A DNA stretch of 64,000 nt, taken from contig JAPVLO010000384.1 in NCBI GenBank assembly GCA_027257055.1, positions 2,170,001 to 2,234,000 of the forward strand, written 5' to 3'. The stretch's first letter is position 1. Each line of letters starts with the position of its first letter. The DNA comes from Cephalopachus bancanus. Taxonomy: Eukaryota; Chordata; Mammalia; Primates; Tarsiidae. Positions 22,275 to 34,279 of this stretch are shown here, one piece after another. The notes beneath the pieces were generated by a model. The model was not told the origin of the DNA. It searched no databases and saw only the letters and a list, made by a program, of their open reading frames with translations. A program made the translations under genes and the position numbers.

Positions 22275-22375
22275 ATAAATCATTTATCAATTTATTGAAC
22301 AAATATTTATTTAGTGTTTATAAAGTGCTTGACGCTATTTTAGGCACTGGAGACTAAGCTGTGATCAAGTAAGAA
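22275..22375 (+). mobile_element. L2/MIR-like fragment
   Basis: 'ttattgaacaaatatttatt' followed by 'taaagtgcttgacgctattt' and 'aggcactggagactaagctg' matches the widespread L2/MIR 5' phrase about a last increase of age-class 'gcactgtgctaggcactgg'. Old and short. Confidence 0.5.
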
Positions 22376-23154
22376 TATATCTACCTCCTTTGTTCTCTTG
22401 ATAACTTCCTTAGACTTCAAATCAGATAAACTGACATCTAAAAATAGGGTGAAAAATTGTTCTCAGAAAACACATGTCTAACATTTGAAGAATGAAAATA
22501 GAGTTTATTATATCTTTCTGTCTGGGTCACTCACTCCAAGGGATTCTCCCACTGATGGTTCCACTTTCTAGTGAAGTTAACTTTCCTTATCCACAAACCT
22601 GATCAGTCCCCACAGAAACAGAACCTTGACATGTCCCTTTTTTCTGAGGATGAGTGCATACGGAGTTCCTTTAGTCACTCTGGTACAACCAGCTAGTCTG
22701 CTTGTTCCAACCAATCACTCAGTTTTGCTGATTCCAAATTCAGACTGATAATTACATAAACATAATACAACCCTTTACAGATGGGAGGGAAGGGGCATTA
22801 GATGCTTCTAACAATTTAGCCAATAGTGTGTGATTATCAACTTAAGAAGTCACAAAAGAGGACGAATTGCATCTGAGGAGGAAAGAACAAGATTGCCCCA
22901 TGTTTTCTTCCTCCTCATGGGCTCTACCACTGTATATAAAGGCAGATGAGTTATTTTAATCTATATTTACTCAGCTGTTAATTTTTCCTTTTATTTTGAA
23001 AATAAATTATTTTATTTTGCAATTTTTCCTTTTATTTTAAAAAATGCAAAAGAATATATGATGTAAGTTACTTACCAAAAAATAATACCAATACTTAAAA
23101 TTACCCAACCTAAGAGCAAAGATTTGTTAACACCACTAAATTATCTATATTATT
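22376..23154. other. Unassigned AT-rich DNA
   Basis: No repeat family or coding exon recognised. Confidence 0.4.
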
Positions 23155-23288
23155 TTCTTTCTCTTTCTTTCTTTTTTCTTTCTTTCTTTTTCTTTCTTTC
23201 TTTCTTTCCTTCCTTCCTCCTTCTTTCCTTCCTTCCTTCCTTCCTTCCTTCCTTCCTTCCTTCCTTCCTTCCTTCCTTTCTTTCTTTT
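23155..23288 (+). repeat. (CTTT)n/(CTTC)n microsatellite, grown TINE tail
   Basis: About 134 bases of CTTT words passing into CCTT/CTTC words. It directly abuts the 3' end of the antisense TINE at 23289-23362, so on the minus strand it is the expanded A-tail of that element (AAGG and AAAG units). Confidence 0.9.
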
Positions 23289-23362
23289 AGAAAGCAGGGT
23301 TTATTGAGAGGATAGAAAAGCTCCCACAGTGGGAGGGGACCCAAGGGGGTTGCTCTCTTTTC
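23289..23362 (-). mobile_element. TINE-like element (LTR R region, L1-mobilised)
   Basis: The minus strand reads GCAACCCCCTTGGGTCCCC, CCCACTGTGGGAG, CTTTTCTATCCTCTCAATAA and CCTGCTTTCT, then the purine tail. This equals the R region of the LTR at 12654-12722 and nothing outside it. The 3' end at the polyadenylation site with an A-derived tail indicates reverse transcription of a short RNA. The TSD is obscured by the expanded tail. Confidence 0.85.
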
Positions 23363-23869
23363 TAGCTCATAATGGAGGTGTGAAGACTATGTCATCAAAG
23401 TTATGTGCTCCAATCGATCCGTCTTTTAAGGGTAAACTGCATCATCAGTATAGATGCTTTCAAAGACTGTTAATGATTCGTTAGGCTTTTATCAGAAGTT
23501 TGTTTTTGTAGGAGCGTACTCACATTTTGAACAGGCATTTAGTACTTTCTGTAAGTGTTGTATTCAAGAAAAATCAAATGCTCTTGATTTCAAAATAATT
23601 TTTCAGACTAGGGATCCATCTTCCCCAAAAGGCAGAAAATATGAAGGATCGTTTATTCAGCAAATAGACGAAAACTTTTCTTTAATAAATCATATGCCCT
23701 AATGGCTGTGTGGGGAGGAGGAGCAGGGCTCAGTTTACAAAATAATTAAACCCATAAGGAAGCAATAACCCTTAAGATACTATGAACAAAATGCTAAAAG
23801 ATGATGTGCTAGGAAATGGAGAAGATTACATTAGATATGGCGAGAACACCTCTGGAAGAACTGATTGCC

Positions 23870-24095
23870 CAGAGGAGGCATCCCAGCAAAGACCCAATTC
23901 CTTTTTTAAGGAAATTGATCAGGTCAGCGGATAGGAAGAACCCATTGGTGTGAATGACCTAGACATACAGCTCAAGGGAAGAACATTCCAGGTGGAGAAA
24001 AATGCCAGAAAAGACCCTGAAGCAGGAAGAGATCTTGGCATGAGGGAGTCAATAAAACAAAGTCAGTAGAGCTGGGGCAATAGCTGTGGTGATCA
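23870..24095 (+). mobile_element. L2 LINE fragment
   Basis: L2-like order of phrases: 'gaagaacattccaggtggag', 'aaaagaccctgaagcaggaa', 'gatcttggcatgagggagtc', 'agtagagctggggcaatagc'. Diverged. Confidence 0.55.
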
Positions 24096-25232
24096 GCTAA
24101 AATCGGGTTTTGGAGTGGACAGTGGCAATGAGGTAAGAGGAGGTAAGAACTAGTTACCCAAGTCTCCCAAGTTCATGCCCAAGAGCAAGTCAGCGAAGTC
24201 TGGGTGCTCTGTATGAGTGTGCATCAGCTTGCTCTGAGCTGGTGCTGTATTTCCCTCCCTCTGCTGAACGTCTTAGCTGCAGATTGTCTTGTTCTCTGGA
24301 AACAACATCCTCATGATCACTGCATTGTGAGCAGGCGGCAGTGTCATTATGCCAGCCTTTATGAAAGAGAAAATATTACCAAAAGGCACAGAGGCAGGGT
24401 CCAACCCAGCAGGAGGGAGGCAAGGAGCCTGTGGTTTTTTTGCTGACTGCTAAGGTTCAGAAAAGACTGAACCCCAGCGCTCTAACCCCTCCTCATTCCT
24501 GGATGGCCCCAAGAATACAAGAGCCCCGAAGAATCTGACTTCTCAGTGGCAGACTGGGACTCAAGCAACACAAATCTCTGTTCAGAAATGAAGTGTTGTA
24601 AGATTCTTCCATTTGGTCTGCATCAGCCAAAATGCTTCCTTGGTGGCATTCGAGAAAGTAGGCAGAAACGAAATAGTGAGGGAAACCAAAAAAGCGTGAT
24701 AGAAAATATCTTCCAAGGTGAAATTATTTTTCTTGTTCTCAAGTTTTCAAGACAGAGACCAAGGCAGAGATAGAGGCAGAGGCAAACTTTTACTGCATAA
24801 TTTCCCCCCTCATCAGTGTCTCATGTGTGTTACACAAATGCATATGTGGCAGGGTAAAATTCCATTTGGGAAAAGACATAATCTTCACCTTCACTGGTAT
24901 CTTTCACTCTTTTTTACTTGCTGTTTATATTAGAACTAGAGAGTTTGAAGAGAATCACCTCTCATTTTGGAAAGAAGAACCATTTTCTGCATTTGCCGCC
25001 AGAAAATGGCTTTTCTCTTTTTAGTCTTCTAATAAGGAACTCACACTGCTGGAGGCAAGTGATTGTTGAGACAGGCCAGAGCACAAATATGGTTGCAGAA
25101 TTCAACAGGAGCAGGGGAGAGCTTTTCTGTAGACCTCTTCCATTGCACAAATGTTTAGTCCAAAATTCAAGGGGCTAGAAAGGGGTTACCCAAAGCAAAT
25201 GGTCTGCTTGATTACTGAATGGACTTGGTTAT
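24096..25232. other. Unassigned DNA
   Basis: Slightly GC-richer than average. No repeat family or coding exon recognised. A short purine patch (gagatagaggcagaggc) lies near 24764-24780. Confidence 0.4.
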
Positions 25233-25248
25233 AAAAATACACAAGCTA

Positions 25249-25534
25249 GGCCGGGCTCGGTGGCTCAGCCTGTAATCCCGCGCCTTTGGGAGGCTGAAGT
25301 GAGTGGATTGCCTGAGCCCGCAGGTTCGAGACCCGCCTGGGCAGCGAGACTTCATCTCTACAATAAATCAAAAAATCAGCCGGGCATGGTAGCGCATGCC
25401 TGTAATTCCGGCTGAGGTGGATGGATCGCTGAACCCAGCAGGTTGAGGCTGCGGTGGCTGGGAGCGGCCACTGCACTCCAGTCTGGGCGACAGAGTGAGA
25501 CTCCAACTCAAAAAAAATAAAATAAAATAATTAA
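25249..25534 (+). mobile_element. Full-length Alu with right-arm deletion
   Basis: Starts GGCCGGGCTCGGTGGCTCAG and ends CCAACTC plus an A-rich tail with AATAAA words. The perfect 16-bp target-site duplication aaaaatacacaagcta is at 25233-25248 and 25535-25550. Relative to 2444-2730 the right arm lacks about 14 bases after 'gtaattccggct'. Confidence 0.95.
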
Positions 25535-25550
25535 AAAAATACACAAGCTA

Positions 25551-26743
25551 TATCCTTTTTTTTATACTTCTCTTCCCAGACACCCCTTAATTTGATCTAC
25601 AGTTACCGAACTCATTATTAGAGTGGAGCTATCCATTATTTTCTAAGGTAATTGTTTTGCATCCTAAGTAAAATTCTATGAATTTTAAAAGGCATACAGA
25701 GTTCAAAGTTATTATTCAGTATGTCTATAACTCTCATGTGTTATAAAGCACTTTCTAATTTATTTTTGTTCATTTTGAGAATAACTTTTTAAAATAAAAG
25801 AACAAAGGCAAAATAGCCCAGACTACATTTGACAAATAACAAAAGTGTAAAACTTTTCACAGTATTTTAACATTTAGGAGAATGGTAATTACCTAGAAAT
25901 TTATGTGAAGGTTCAAATCTGAGCATTTAAAATATACCAACTGCTTGACTTTCTATTTTGAATATAATATATTTATAAATCACTTCCCTTTGAGTTGGGA
26001 ATATTGCCAGATATAAGATAAGACATATATTTTACTTATGTTTCTCTTACAATAAATCCCAACAGTATCCTTCAACAGAGATAGCAAAGTAAGTTATATA
26101 TTCGTGTACTGACTGGGAAGACAGAGACAAAAGTCATATGTTCTTTAACTACCTAAACCTTTCAGTGAAAACAGACAAGGCGACTGAAAACCAAAGCCCA
26201 AACCAAAAAAATATCTAAAATGATAGTAGGTGAAAAGAAGAGACAGGAGATGGGACTAAAACAGGCTATTGGTTAAATTTTATATTGATTATCCAAGTGA
26301 ACCAGTAGATGATAAACAAAAAAAGAGAAAACTACAAGTATTATAAGGGAACTACCATAAAGGTAACCAATGGCACAAATATATCATGCTTCTTTAAAAA
26401 AAAGAAAAACAGCTAGAAAAATAGCAAAGCAGAAAACTTAAGGGAAGACTATTTATATGATATTTGTCTAAGAAGACAGAAAAGTAAATATGCATACTTC
26501 TGTGTATGTAAATATACATATATGATATATGCATGCATATGTGTGTGCACATGTATATATGCCAATATTTAGAAATGCCCTTGCATATATTCTAATGGCT
26601 CTTTCTAGGGGATACATACATTCTAGGAAATGTGGCATAAAGTCAATGAGTGTGCCATTTACAAATTCTGCAATTCCCAGAGTGGTTGTCAGGATTCCTG
26701 TTGTGGGAAAAAGGAGAAATGGATGTAAAAGATACAAAATTAA
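25551..26743. other. Unassigned AT-rich DNA with a TATG/TGCA patch
   Basis: No repeat family recognised. Alternating purine-pyrimidine text (tatacatatatgatatatgc and neighbours) fills about 26500-26565. Confidence 0.45.
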
Positions 26744-27194
26744 GTGTTGCAGACTGAACATTTTCCCCAAAAAAAGTATGTGTTAAAATTTAATTTCTAA
26801 TGTGATAGTACTAAGAGGTGGAGCTTCTAGGAAGTGATGAGTTCATAAGGGCAGAGCTTAAGAGAGTTTGTTAACTTTTGCCCCTTTCACCCCTTTCACC
26901 ATGAGTGGACACAGCTAGAAGGCACTGTCTTTGAAACAGACAGCAGGCCTCACCAGACTGAATCTGCTGCTGCTCTCGTGACCTAATCGCTTCCTAAAGG
27001 GATAAGCTGTTCAGCCTTGTGAGGACATAGCAAGAAGTTTCCGTCTGTGAAGAGAAGGAAAAGGTTTTCACCAGATATTGGATCTTCCGGCACCTTGGGA
27101 TTCTCAACCTCCAAAACCATGATCAGTAGATTCTGTTGTTACAAATTCTGCAGTCTAAAGATATTTGTTATAACAGCATGAATGAACTAAGACA
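26744..27194 (+). mobile_element. MaLR-type solo LTR
   Basis: The + strand follows the MaLR plan: TGTTGCAGACTGAAC start, 'taatgtgatagtactaagag', 'gaagtgatgagttcataagg', 'caccatgagtggacacagct', 'cctccaaaaccatgatcagt', end 'gaatgaactaagaca'. Diverged, no internal region. Confidence 0.75.
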
Positions 27195-29311
27195 TTAAGT
27201 AAAACTCTGTAGTCTACATCTTAATTGAACCTATCAATATTTATCCCTTGGTATTTTATCTTTAAAAAGTCAAGCATTCGGTCCACTAAAGAGTTCTGGG
27301 AATAATAATGAGCTAGTAGCAATGAAGACTCCTAGACTATAGATTAGGTTTTTCAAATATAATTTCCCACTAAAATAAACAAGTGTTCTTTGGAGTTATG
27401 GATAATTTCATAATTGAAGCATAAAACATGCTAGCCACACTTGTTATACTAAACAGTAAGGAATCCATCAAAATAGAGTAGGGTTCTGTCTAAAGAACTC
27501 AAAGGCAATTTGAAACATTTCCCATAGTCCTAAATTGGGATGCTTTGGGTAATAATAATAATAATTGCAATTTATTAAAATAGCAAATATGTCTTAAGTT
27601 ATTAGTTTGTCATGATATAAAAAGAAATGAAGGTCATTGTTGGTAGATTCTAATGACCTAACTCATTAGTTTGAAATTCTAAAAAAATGAAGAAAAACAT
27701 TTAGTTATTTAAGCTGAATTATCTATACTAACTAAAGATAGCAAGTGAATAAAAAATTCCTTTTTCTAGAAATAATTCAGGTAATAAATGAAGTGAAACT
27801 AGTTTTAGAATATTACTTTTTTGCAACTACTTATACATGATTTGATTTAGAAACTGAGCATAAACAATTGTTGATATCATGAAAATGAAGATCATCAAAC
27901 ATGTCACATGATGGAAGATCAAGCCACCAATTTTGAAAGTTTTTTTTTTAATAAAAATGTTAAACCTAAATCTTATTACTACTGGATATGCAACCACCAA
28001 TTTATGAAAAGTACATAGAATGGAAGAACAAGCAATATGATACTATAAGGATGCAATTAGCAAAATCCAGACTTTGTAGCACTCTATAGAGTAAATATCG
28101 GATTTCATTAACAATATGTGAAAGGGGAAAAACTGTCTAGGAAAGAACTTATAACATAAAAGGAAATTAAGGGTAAGAGTGACCAATTTCAATATGTGTA
28201 GCTTGCGTGTATCTTAATTCAAACAAAGAGATATATAATAATGTTTTTGCAAAAATTGAAAATGTGAATGTTGAAATTGAAACATATAGAGTTAAAAATT
28301 TTAGGATGACATTTGTTTTGTGATTTTGTTAAAAAAGTAACTCAGTACCTATATTTTAGAGATATAGATGACAGTATTTAGGAATGAATTCATACGTTTA
28401 TTTCAAAACAATATAGAGGATGGAGTCGTGGTGAGGAAGAAATATTGATGAAGGTATAGAACTAACAAGATTGGCCAAGAGCTGATAATTAATGCAGTAG
28501 AGTTATTGATTCCTGGGAATTCACCATGCTACTCTGTCTATTCCATTCATCTTTTCATGTTTGATATTTCCCATTGTTAAATTCAAAGGAAGTAATAAGA
28601 TGCTTTTTTTATAATTATTTGGAGATAACTGCATTACATACTATATAAAGACACGTTGGCCAATGTGAGTGATGATAACCCATTCACTTACTAAACAGAC
28701 GTTTTGCAGGGGAAAAAATGATGGTTTGTAGTGGAGACTGTGACATTCAACCTGCAGGATATTAAATGGGAAGTTTCTGAAATAAATATTTTCTCTAGTG
28801 GAATTTGTTTGCTGGTGTATTTTCTCACTATGGCCCTGACACAGTGATAACTGTATATTTAACCCTCAACAAGTATTTGTTAAATTTTGTGCTCAACTAT
28901 ATCCTAAACTAAAAAGAAATCCCAACAAAAGTCATTTGTTAAATTTAAAGGGGTACCAGTCATAATTATAACAATCTTATGTCTATAATACTACTGGTAG
29001 TGCAAATTCTAATAGGCTATATGGAAATAGATTTAATAAACAGAATAGAGATTTAAAGTATATTATGAGGATATGTTAAAGCATTTTAGATGTTCAGTGT
29101 ACTCTCTCACTATTACTCGCAAGTTGGAGACCTCAACTTCTGAAGCAGAAAGATTCAAATTTCTCATATATAAACAAGTACAGAAATTATAAGAAAACTG
29201 GAAGGGTATAGGTTCATCTTACACATTAAAGTTATATTTACCGCACATGATTAAAACTCTTAAAGAATGACTATATCTTATTTCAAGTTTTGCCCATCAT
29301 TGGTAGAGTGC
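27195..29311. other. Unassigned very AT-rich DNA (about 2.1 kb)
   Basis: No repeat family, gene or RNA recognised. Contains only short AT words such as (AAT)n near 27551-27563. Confidence 0.4.
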
Positions 29312-29520
29312 TAAGCTTCCATAATTCATTTATTCTTGCCTTTGTTTCACACATATGCATTGTTCTAGGCATCAGATAGTGTTTCAGTGTTAGAGATTCA
29401 AAATTAATAAGGAACTCACTCTATTTTGAATAGATTGTACCCAAAGGAGGAAGCCTAACCAAATTATAAAACAATGTGGCAATGTATGATAGAGATATGT
29501 AGATAGTAGTTTACTATGGA
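29312..29520 (+). mobile_element. L2 LINE fragment
   Basis: 'ttcatttattcttgcctttg', 'gcattgttctaggcatcaga', 'aataaggaactcactct' and 'aacaatgtggcaatgtatga' follow the L2 3' region. Diverged. Confidence 0.5.
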
Positions 29521-29672
29521 ATGAGGGGGGAAAGGACCCTCATTCAGTAAGTGAGCTGAGGGTATGTAGGGATTTCCAGGCAAATACATAGAATGAGGAA
29601 AAGGCTAGGGTGGAGGTGAAATGGGATTGTTAGGGAGATAAAGATAATGATATGATAATGTATGACTCTTTT

Positions 29673-29962
29673 TGGCGGGGTGAGGGTCAAAGTCTCACTC
29701 TGTCATCCAAGCTGGAGTGCAGTGGCATGCTCACAGCCACCACAGCCTTGACCTGTTGGGCTCAGGCGATCCTTCTGCCTCAACCTTCCAAGTAGCCAGA
29801 ACTACAGGCGTACACTACCATGCCTGGCTAATTTTTGATTTATTATAGAGACGAGGTCTCACTAAGTTACCCAGGCTGGTGTCAAACCCGCCTACTCAGG
29901 CAATCCACTCACCTTGGCCTCCCAAAGTGCTGGGATGACAGGCTGAGCCACCAAGCCAGGCC
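29673..29962 (-). mobile_element. Alu, antisense
   Basis: Full antisense dimer ('aaagtctcactctgtcatcc' to 'ccaccaagccaggcc'). Flanked by the target-site duplication aatgtatgactcttt at 29657-29671 and aacgtatgactcttt at 29963-29977 (one mismatch). Confidence 0.93.
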
Positions 29963-30069
29963 AACGTATGACTCTTTAATCACCAGTTTATAAAATGTGC
30001 TACAAGTAACCTTATCCAATCCATGCTGCAGAGTCACTGCATTGATATTAGAAATTTAGACCATTTCCA

Positions 30070-30210
30070 CTAAACAGTAAACTCCCCAAGAGAACAAGGG
30101 CTGGTTGTTTTGTTCATTAATATGGCCGCAGCATCTAACACATCTTCCTGAATATGTGGGAAGTGAAAATATATTGAATAGAAACAGATGAATAAATGAA
30201 TGAATGACTT
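30070..30210 (+). mobile_element. L2 3' end with TGAA tail
   Basis: 'aaactccccaagagaacaag', 'ggctggttgttttgttcatt', 'catctaacacatcttcctga', then 'atgaataaatgaatgaatga'. This is the diagnostic L2 3' terminus with a (TGAA)n tail. Confidence 0.7.
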
Positions 30211-30479
30211 GTTATTTTCGATGGGACTTCAGTCAGAATTTACCAACGTTAAAGTTTGTCCTTCTTTTAGATTATCACTTAGCATAGAGCCCTTGAAGTG
30301 CAAATATTTCACAGTGGCTTTTAATACATTCACAGACATTTTGTGGAGCAGCCAGGTGGTATCAGCTTCAAGCAAGCCGCTGAGGTTGAGGAGACCAGCG
30401 TCAGGAGCTAGCTAGGCAAGGCCTGCCTGTGTAGAGTCAGGTATCCTTTGTGGACAGACTCCCTAGGGGGACTTGCATG

Positions 30480-30870
30480 CATGCATTCGGCAAGTAGGCA
30501 AGTATCTATTCAGTGCCTACTGTGTCCTGGCAGTATTGAAAACACTGGGAACACAGAAGCAGACATTCACACACACGCTCACACAAGCCTGTCCTTGTGG
30601 TGCATATATTTGAATCAGAGGAGACAGACAATTAGTTAAGCTTATAGTATTTTGGCTGATGATAAGCACTAGGGACAAAAATTAAGGACAGGAGAGATAG
30701 GAAGAGTGAAGGCAAGCTTCAGCCTCACTGTCCATCAAGTGACCTTGGCTGCAGAAGTCTTTTAAGGGGAGAGAGGGCCTGGAAGCCAGGACACCTTGAA
30801 CAGCGGAATAAACAGGAAAGCAGGGCACGAGGTTAGACCTCTAGGCTCAAGGCAGTTAGTGGTAGGCTGT
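30480..30870 (+). mobile_element. L2 LINE fragment
   Basis: 'gtatctattcagtgcctact', 'cagtattgaaaacactggga', 'cttgtggtgcatatatttga' and 'gataagcactagggacaaaa' are L2-like in order. The part beyond 30700 is less certain. Confidence 0.5.
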
Positions 30871-31617
30871 GAGGGTTTTGTTTTGGTGGGGGGAGGGGAA
30901 GGTGGAGAGACAGGATTGCTTGGTCTACACTGCACTCACTCCTGTGGTGGAAGGAAGTGAGGACATCTTCTGGAACACTGCTAAGTCCTAGGCACATCCA
31001 GACCCCATCCATGCTTGTCTGCAGAGGTGGGTGAGCTGGCAGTCTCCAGATAAATAAAAAATTTATTTATGTGTCTACTTAATAATTATAGGGCTCAATG
31101 TTCTAATCATCTCTCCTTCCTCAAATTGCCATAGGACTTATCTATATATCCAAAGAAACTACTTTTAACAAGAATGATTCTGAGATACATTAACATGGAA
31201 CACTCTCAGGTCAATGGATTTGATGGAAAGGGTGTCATCTCAATGATATTTTTTATTAGCTCAAAGCCCTGTTATATAATTAACATGATTTCTTTCTAAC
31301 ATCTCCTTCTCAGTTTTAGGTTAAATACAGCATTTTTACTGAAATGAGACACACATGTGTGCTTTGAGCGTATGAGTCCATGCAAGTTTCAAGAGGAAGC
31401 AAAAAGTGACAGGGCAGTTTCCCAAGGGTACCAGGACTCAAAAGGATGTCAACTCTTTTATGGACACTGTATAAGGCAGTTAAGCAAAAAAAAAAAAAAA
31501 ATCAGTATATTTCTTATCTTTTTTGATCGTTGGATGAACAGATAATAAAAATGGGGTTGAAATCCAAATCTCAGACAAAATTAAGGAATAAGCATCCATT
31601 CCAATACTAACAAATGC
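30871..31617. other. Unassigned DNA
   Basis: No repeat family or coding exon recognised. An A15 run ends at about 31501. Confidence 0.4.
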
Positions 31618-31630
31618 TGAGAAACAACTT

Positions 31631-31978
31631 TTGTTGTTGCTTTTTTGTTTTTGTTCTTGTTTGGTTTTCTTTTTCTTTTTCTTTCTTTTTTTTTTTTTGA
31701 GTTGGAGTCTCACTCCATTGCCCAGGCTGGAGTGCAGTGGCATGCTCACGGTCACCCCAGAATCAACCTGCTGGGCTCTGGTGATCCTTCCACCTCTGCC
31801 TTCCAAGTAGCTGGAACCACAGGCACACACTACCATGTCCGGCTAATTTTTGATTTATTACAGAGATGAGGTCTCATCAGGTTGCCCGGGCAGGTCTCAA
31901 ACCCGCGGGTTCAGGCAATCCACTCACCTCGGTCTCCCAAAGTGCTGAGATGACAGGCTGAGCCACTGAGCCTGGCCA
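31631..31978 (-). mobile_element. Alu, antisense, with long T-rich tail
   Basis: Antisense dimer from 'gagttggagtctcactccat' to 'ccactgagcctggcc'. It is preceded by a 68-base T-rich tract with TTG, TTTTG and TTTC words, the mutated A-tail. The target-site duplication gagaaacaactt/aagaaacaactt is at 31619-31630 and 31978-31989. Confidence 0.93.
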
Positions 31979-31989
31979 AGAAACAACTT

Positions 31990-33104
31990 AGTATAAGGCA
32001 GAATGGCATCCTGAAACCTACAGTATGGATTGGAAGACAAAGTGTCACTGTATGGTACATTTAGTAACATGGCAAAACAGCAATCTCAGACCTGTCCTTC
32101 AAGGATGTTGCCAAGTGACACATGCTGGTAATCAGTTTACAAAGAGGACTTCATTTGCATTTACAACGTTTAGGGTAGGTTTAGAAAGAACTTAGGTCTT
32201 TGAATCAGGATAGATGGAGATAAGAAGAGGGAATTTCAAATGGGGTGAATGGCATGAGAAAATACAGAGAGAGAAAAAAGAAGGCTTTTCTGGAATTTAT
32301 TCTGTGAGGCAAGGACTGGAGGCATTATAGCAAGGGGACAGTGAATAAGCACACAGCATTGTGTGAAGATAGTGATAATAACTACAGAATCCCTAGTGAT
32401 CTTAAAAAATGGAAAGGAAACATCCCATTCTTAAAATAAGTTTACTTCTTTCTCTCATTTTTGCAACACAACCAAATCAAATTTTAGATACCTCTGCTTC
32501 ATTTTGAAAAGCTGATGTCTTTTCCATCCTTCAGAGCTTTAAATATAGTCAGAGGAAGGTGTCCTTCTCAGATCTTGCTAACCGACCCCCTTAGAAGCCT
32601 TCGAGAAGCACCTCACAGCTGTGGAGACTTGCAACGCTCAAGGTCACATCCTTTCTCCTGAACTGTTCTGTGAATGAGGAGAGAGTATCCTAACCCCAGC
32701 TAAGGTCTCCAAGAACAGTGAAAGCCTAGAACTTAGTCATTTCTTCAGGAAAATCAGAAACCACAGGTTGTACTCTGACTTTTTGTGATCTCTAAAAATC
32801 TCAAAAAGATTAATTAATAATGCCATAGCATTATTCATACCTCTCCTTTGCTTGGATTTTATGTAACAACTAGAAGCACCCACAAAAGTTTAGATGCGTC
32901 TTGTGCATTGTATAGTTTCCGTGAAGGTGATGAAAATCATGCTTTGGGTTAATTGTGAGATTAGAACCTTGCTATTTCTTTCGGTAATTATTTATTTAAC
33001 CAAAATTGGCAAGAATGATGCCTAGATGCATGCAAATTTTCTGAGCGGGCAGGGGATAAGCTGCTCTTTATGAAAAACAGCAAAATATATTTTAACATTA
33101 ATTG
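31990..33104. other. Mostly unassigned DNA
   Basis: A weak L2-like stretch may lie at 32180-32370 ('gaggcaaggactggaggcat'). The rest shows no recognisable repeat or coding exon. Confidence 0.35.
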
Positions 33105-33109
33105 GAGTC

Positions 33110-33275
33110 TTTGCTGTGCATTAGAACTTTGCATGTATATTATCTCCCTTGACGTTTACGCTCCCACTGTAGGAGTCATTTCAGGGAAAGCAAGGTGTAA
33201 AGAGGCTGAACTAACTTGGCCAAGGACACCGGAGATCACCGGTGGCACAGGCAAAATCCAAGCCCATGTGCTCTT
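33110..33275 (+). mobile_element. MIR SINE fragment
   Basis: 'ctttgcatgtatattatctc', 'gaggctgaactaacttggcc', 'aaggacaccggagatcac' and 'caaaatccaagcccatgtgc' follow the MIR core and 3' half. Confidence 0.6.
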
Positions 33276-33459
33276 TCTCCAAATCTAGCATCATTCCCTG
33301 CTGAACTCCACTGCTCTCCTTTTCCTTCGTGGTTCTCATATAAACGGGAACGTTCTTCATTCCCATCATTTGCGTTTCTTGTCATTTTGCTTTGTGCACG
33401 CTCCTCTCAGGTCTATATGCTTGAGGTCCCTGAATGGAGTTTAAGAGTTGGTCACATCA

Positions 33460-34262
33460 CATGAAGAGACACTTCTCAAAAGAAGATGTACGGACAGCCA
33501 ACAGACACATGAAAAAGTGCTCAGCCTCGCTCGTCCTCAGAGAAATGCAAATCAAAACCACATCGAGATACCACCTCACCCAGTAAGAATGGCCATCATG
33601 AATAAAACAACAACAGATGCTGGCGAGGATGCAGAGAAAAAAGAATGCTTCTCCACTGTTGGTGGGAATGCAAACTAGTGCAACCTCATTGGAAGACAGT
33701 GGGGCGATTTCTGAAAGAACTAGAAATTGACCTTCCATATGACCCAGCAATTCGCCTATCGGGAGTATACCCAGAGGAACTCAAATCATTCTACAAAAAA
33801 AATCCCTACACACATATGTTTGTTGCAGCTCTATTCACAATAGCATAAACATGAAACCAACCGTGTTGCTCCTCGGAGCTGGACTGGATAAAAAAATGTG
33901 GTCCATATACACAACGGAATATTATGCAGTCATCAAGAAGGACAAGCATATGGACTTTGCAGCAACTTGGAAGGATTTGGAGTCGATCATACTCAGTGAT
34001 CTATCACAGAAACAAAGAACAGAGTACCACATGCTCTCACTCCTAAGTGGACCTTGAACAATTATGAGACTATAAGAAAGTGATTGGCAGTAGTGGGAAG
34101 CTGTCAGGGGAGAGGGACAGGATTGGCAATTGAGGGAAACTGCCGGGGGAGGGAGGGGTACACCTCATCCACAAGGGTGCCTGCATCATCAACATTTGTG
34201 TACGTAACCCTGAATTGTACCCCACATCTTTATAATAAAAATAAAATAAAAATAACAAAATA
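33460..34262 (+). mobile_element. 5'-truncated young L1 (about 0.8 kb)
   Basis: The C-terminal part of ORF2 and the 3' UTR, from 'catgaagagacacttctcaa' to 'aattgtaccccacatc' and a (TAATAAAAA)-like tail. The 17-bp target-site duplication aagagttggtcacatca is at 33443-33459 and 34263-34279 with a single mismatch, so the insertion is comparatively recent. Long stretches of ORF2 codons remain legible but stops and shifts are present. Confidence 0.95.
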
Positions 34263-34279
34263 AAGAGTGGGTCACATCA

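Noticed and set aside
23124..23344. ORFs rich in Ser/Phe/Leu or Lys/Arg/Glu
   Set aside because: They are translations of the CTTT/CTTC microsatellite.
33160..33185. Further TINE copy ('gctcccactgtagg')
   Set aside because: The resemblance is limited to about 12 bases; the surroundings follow the MIR consensus and there is no A-tail.
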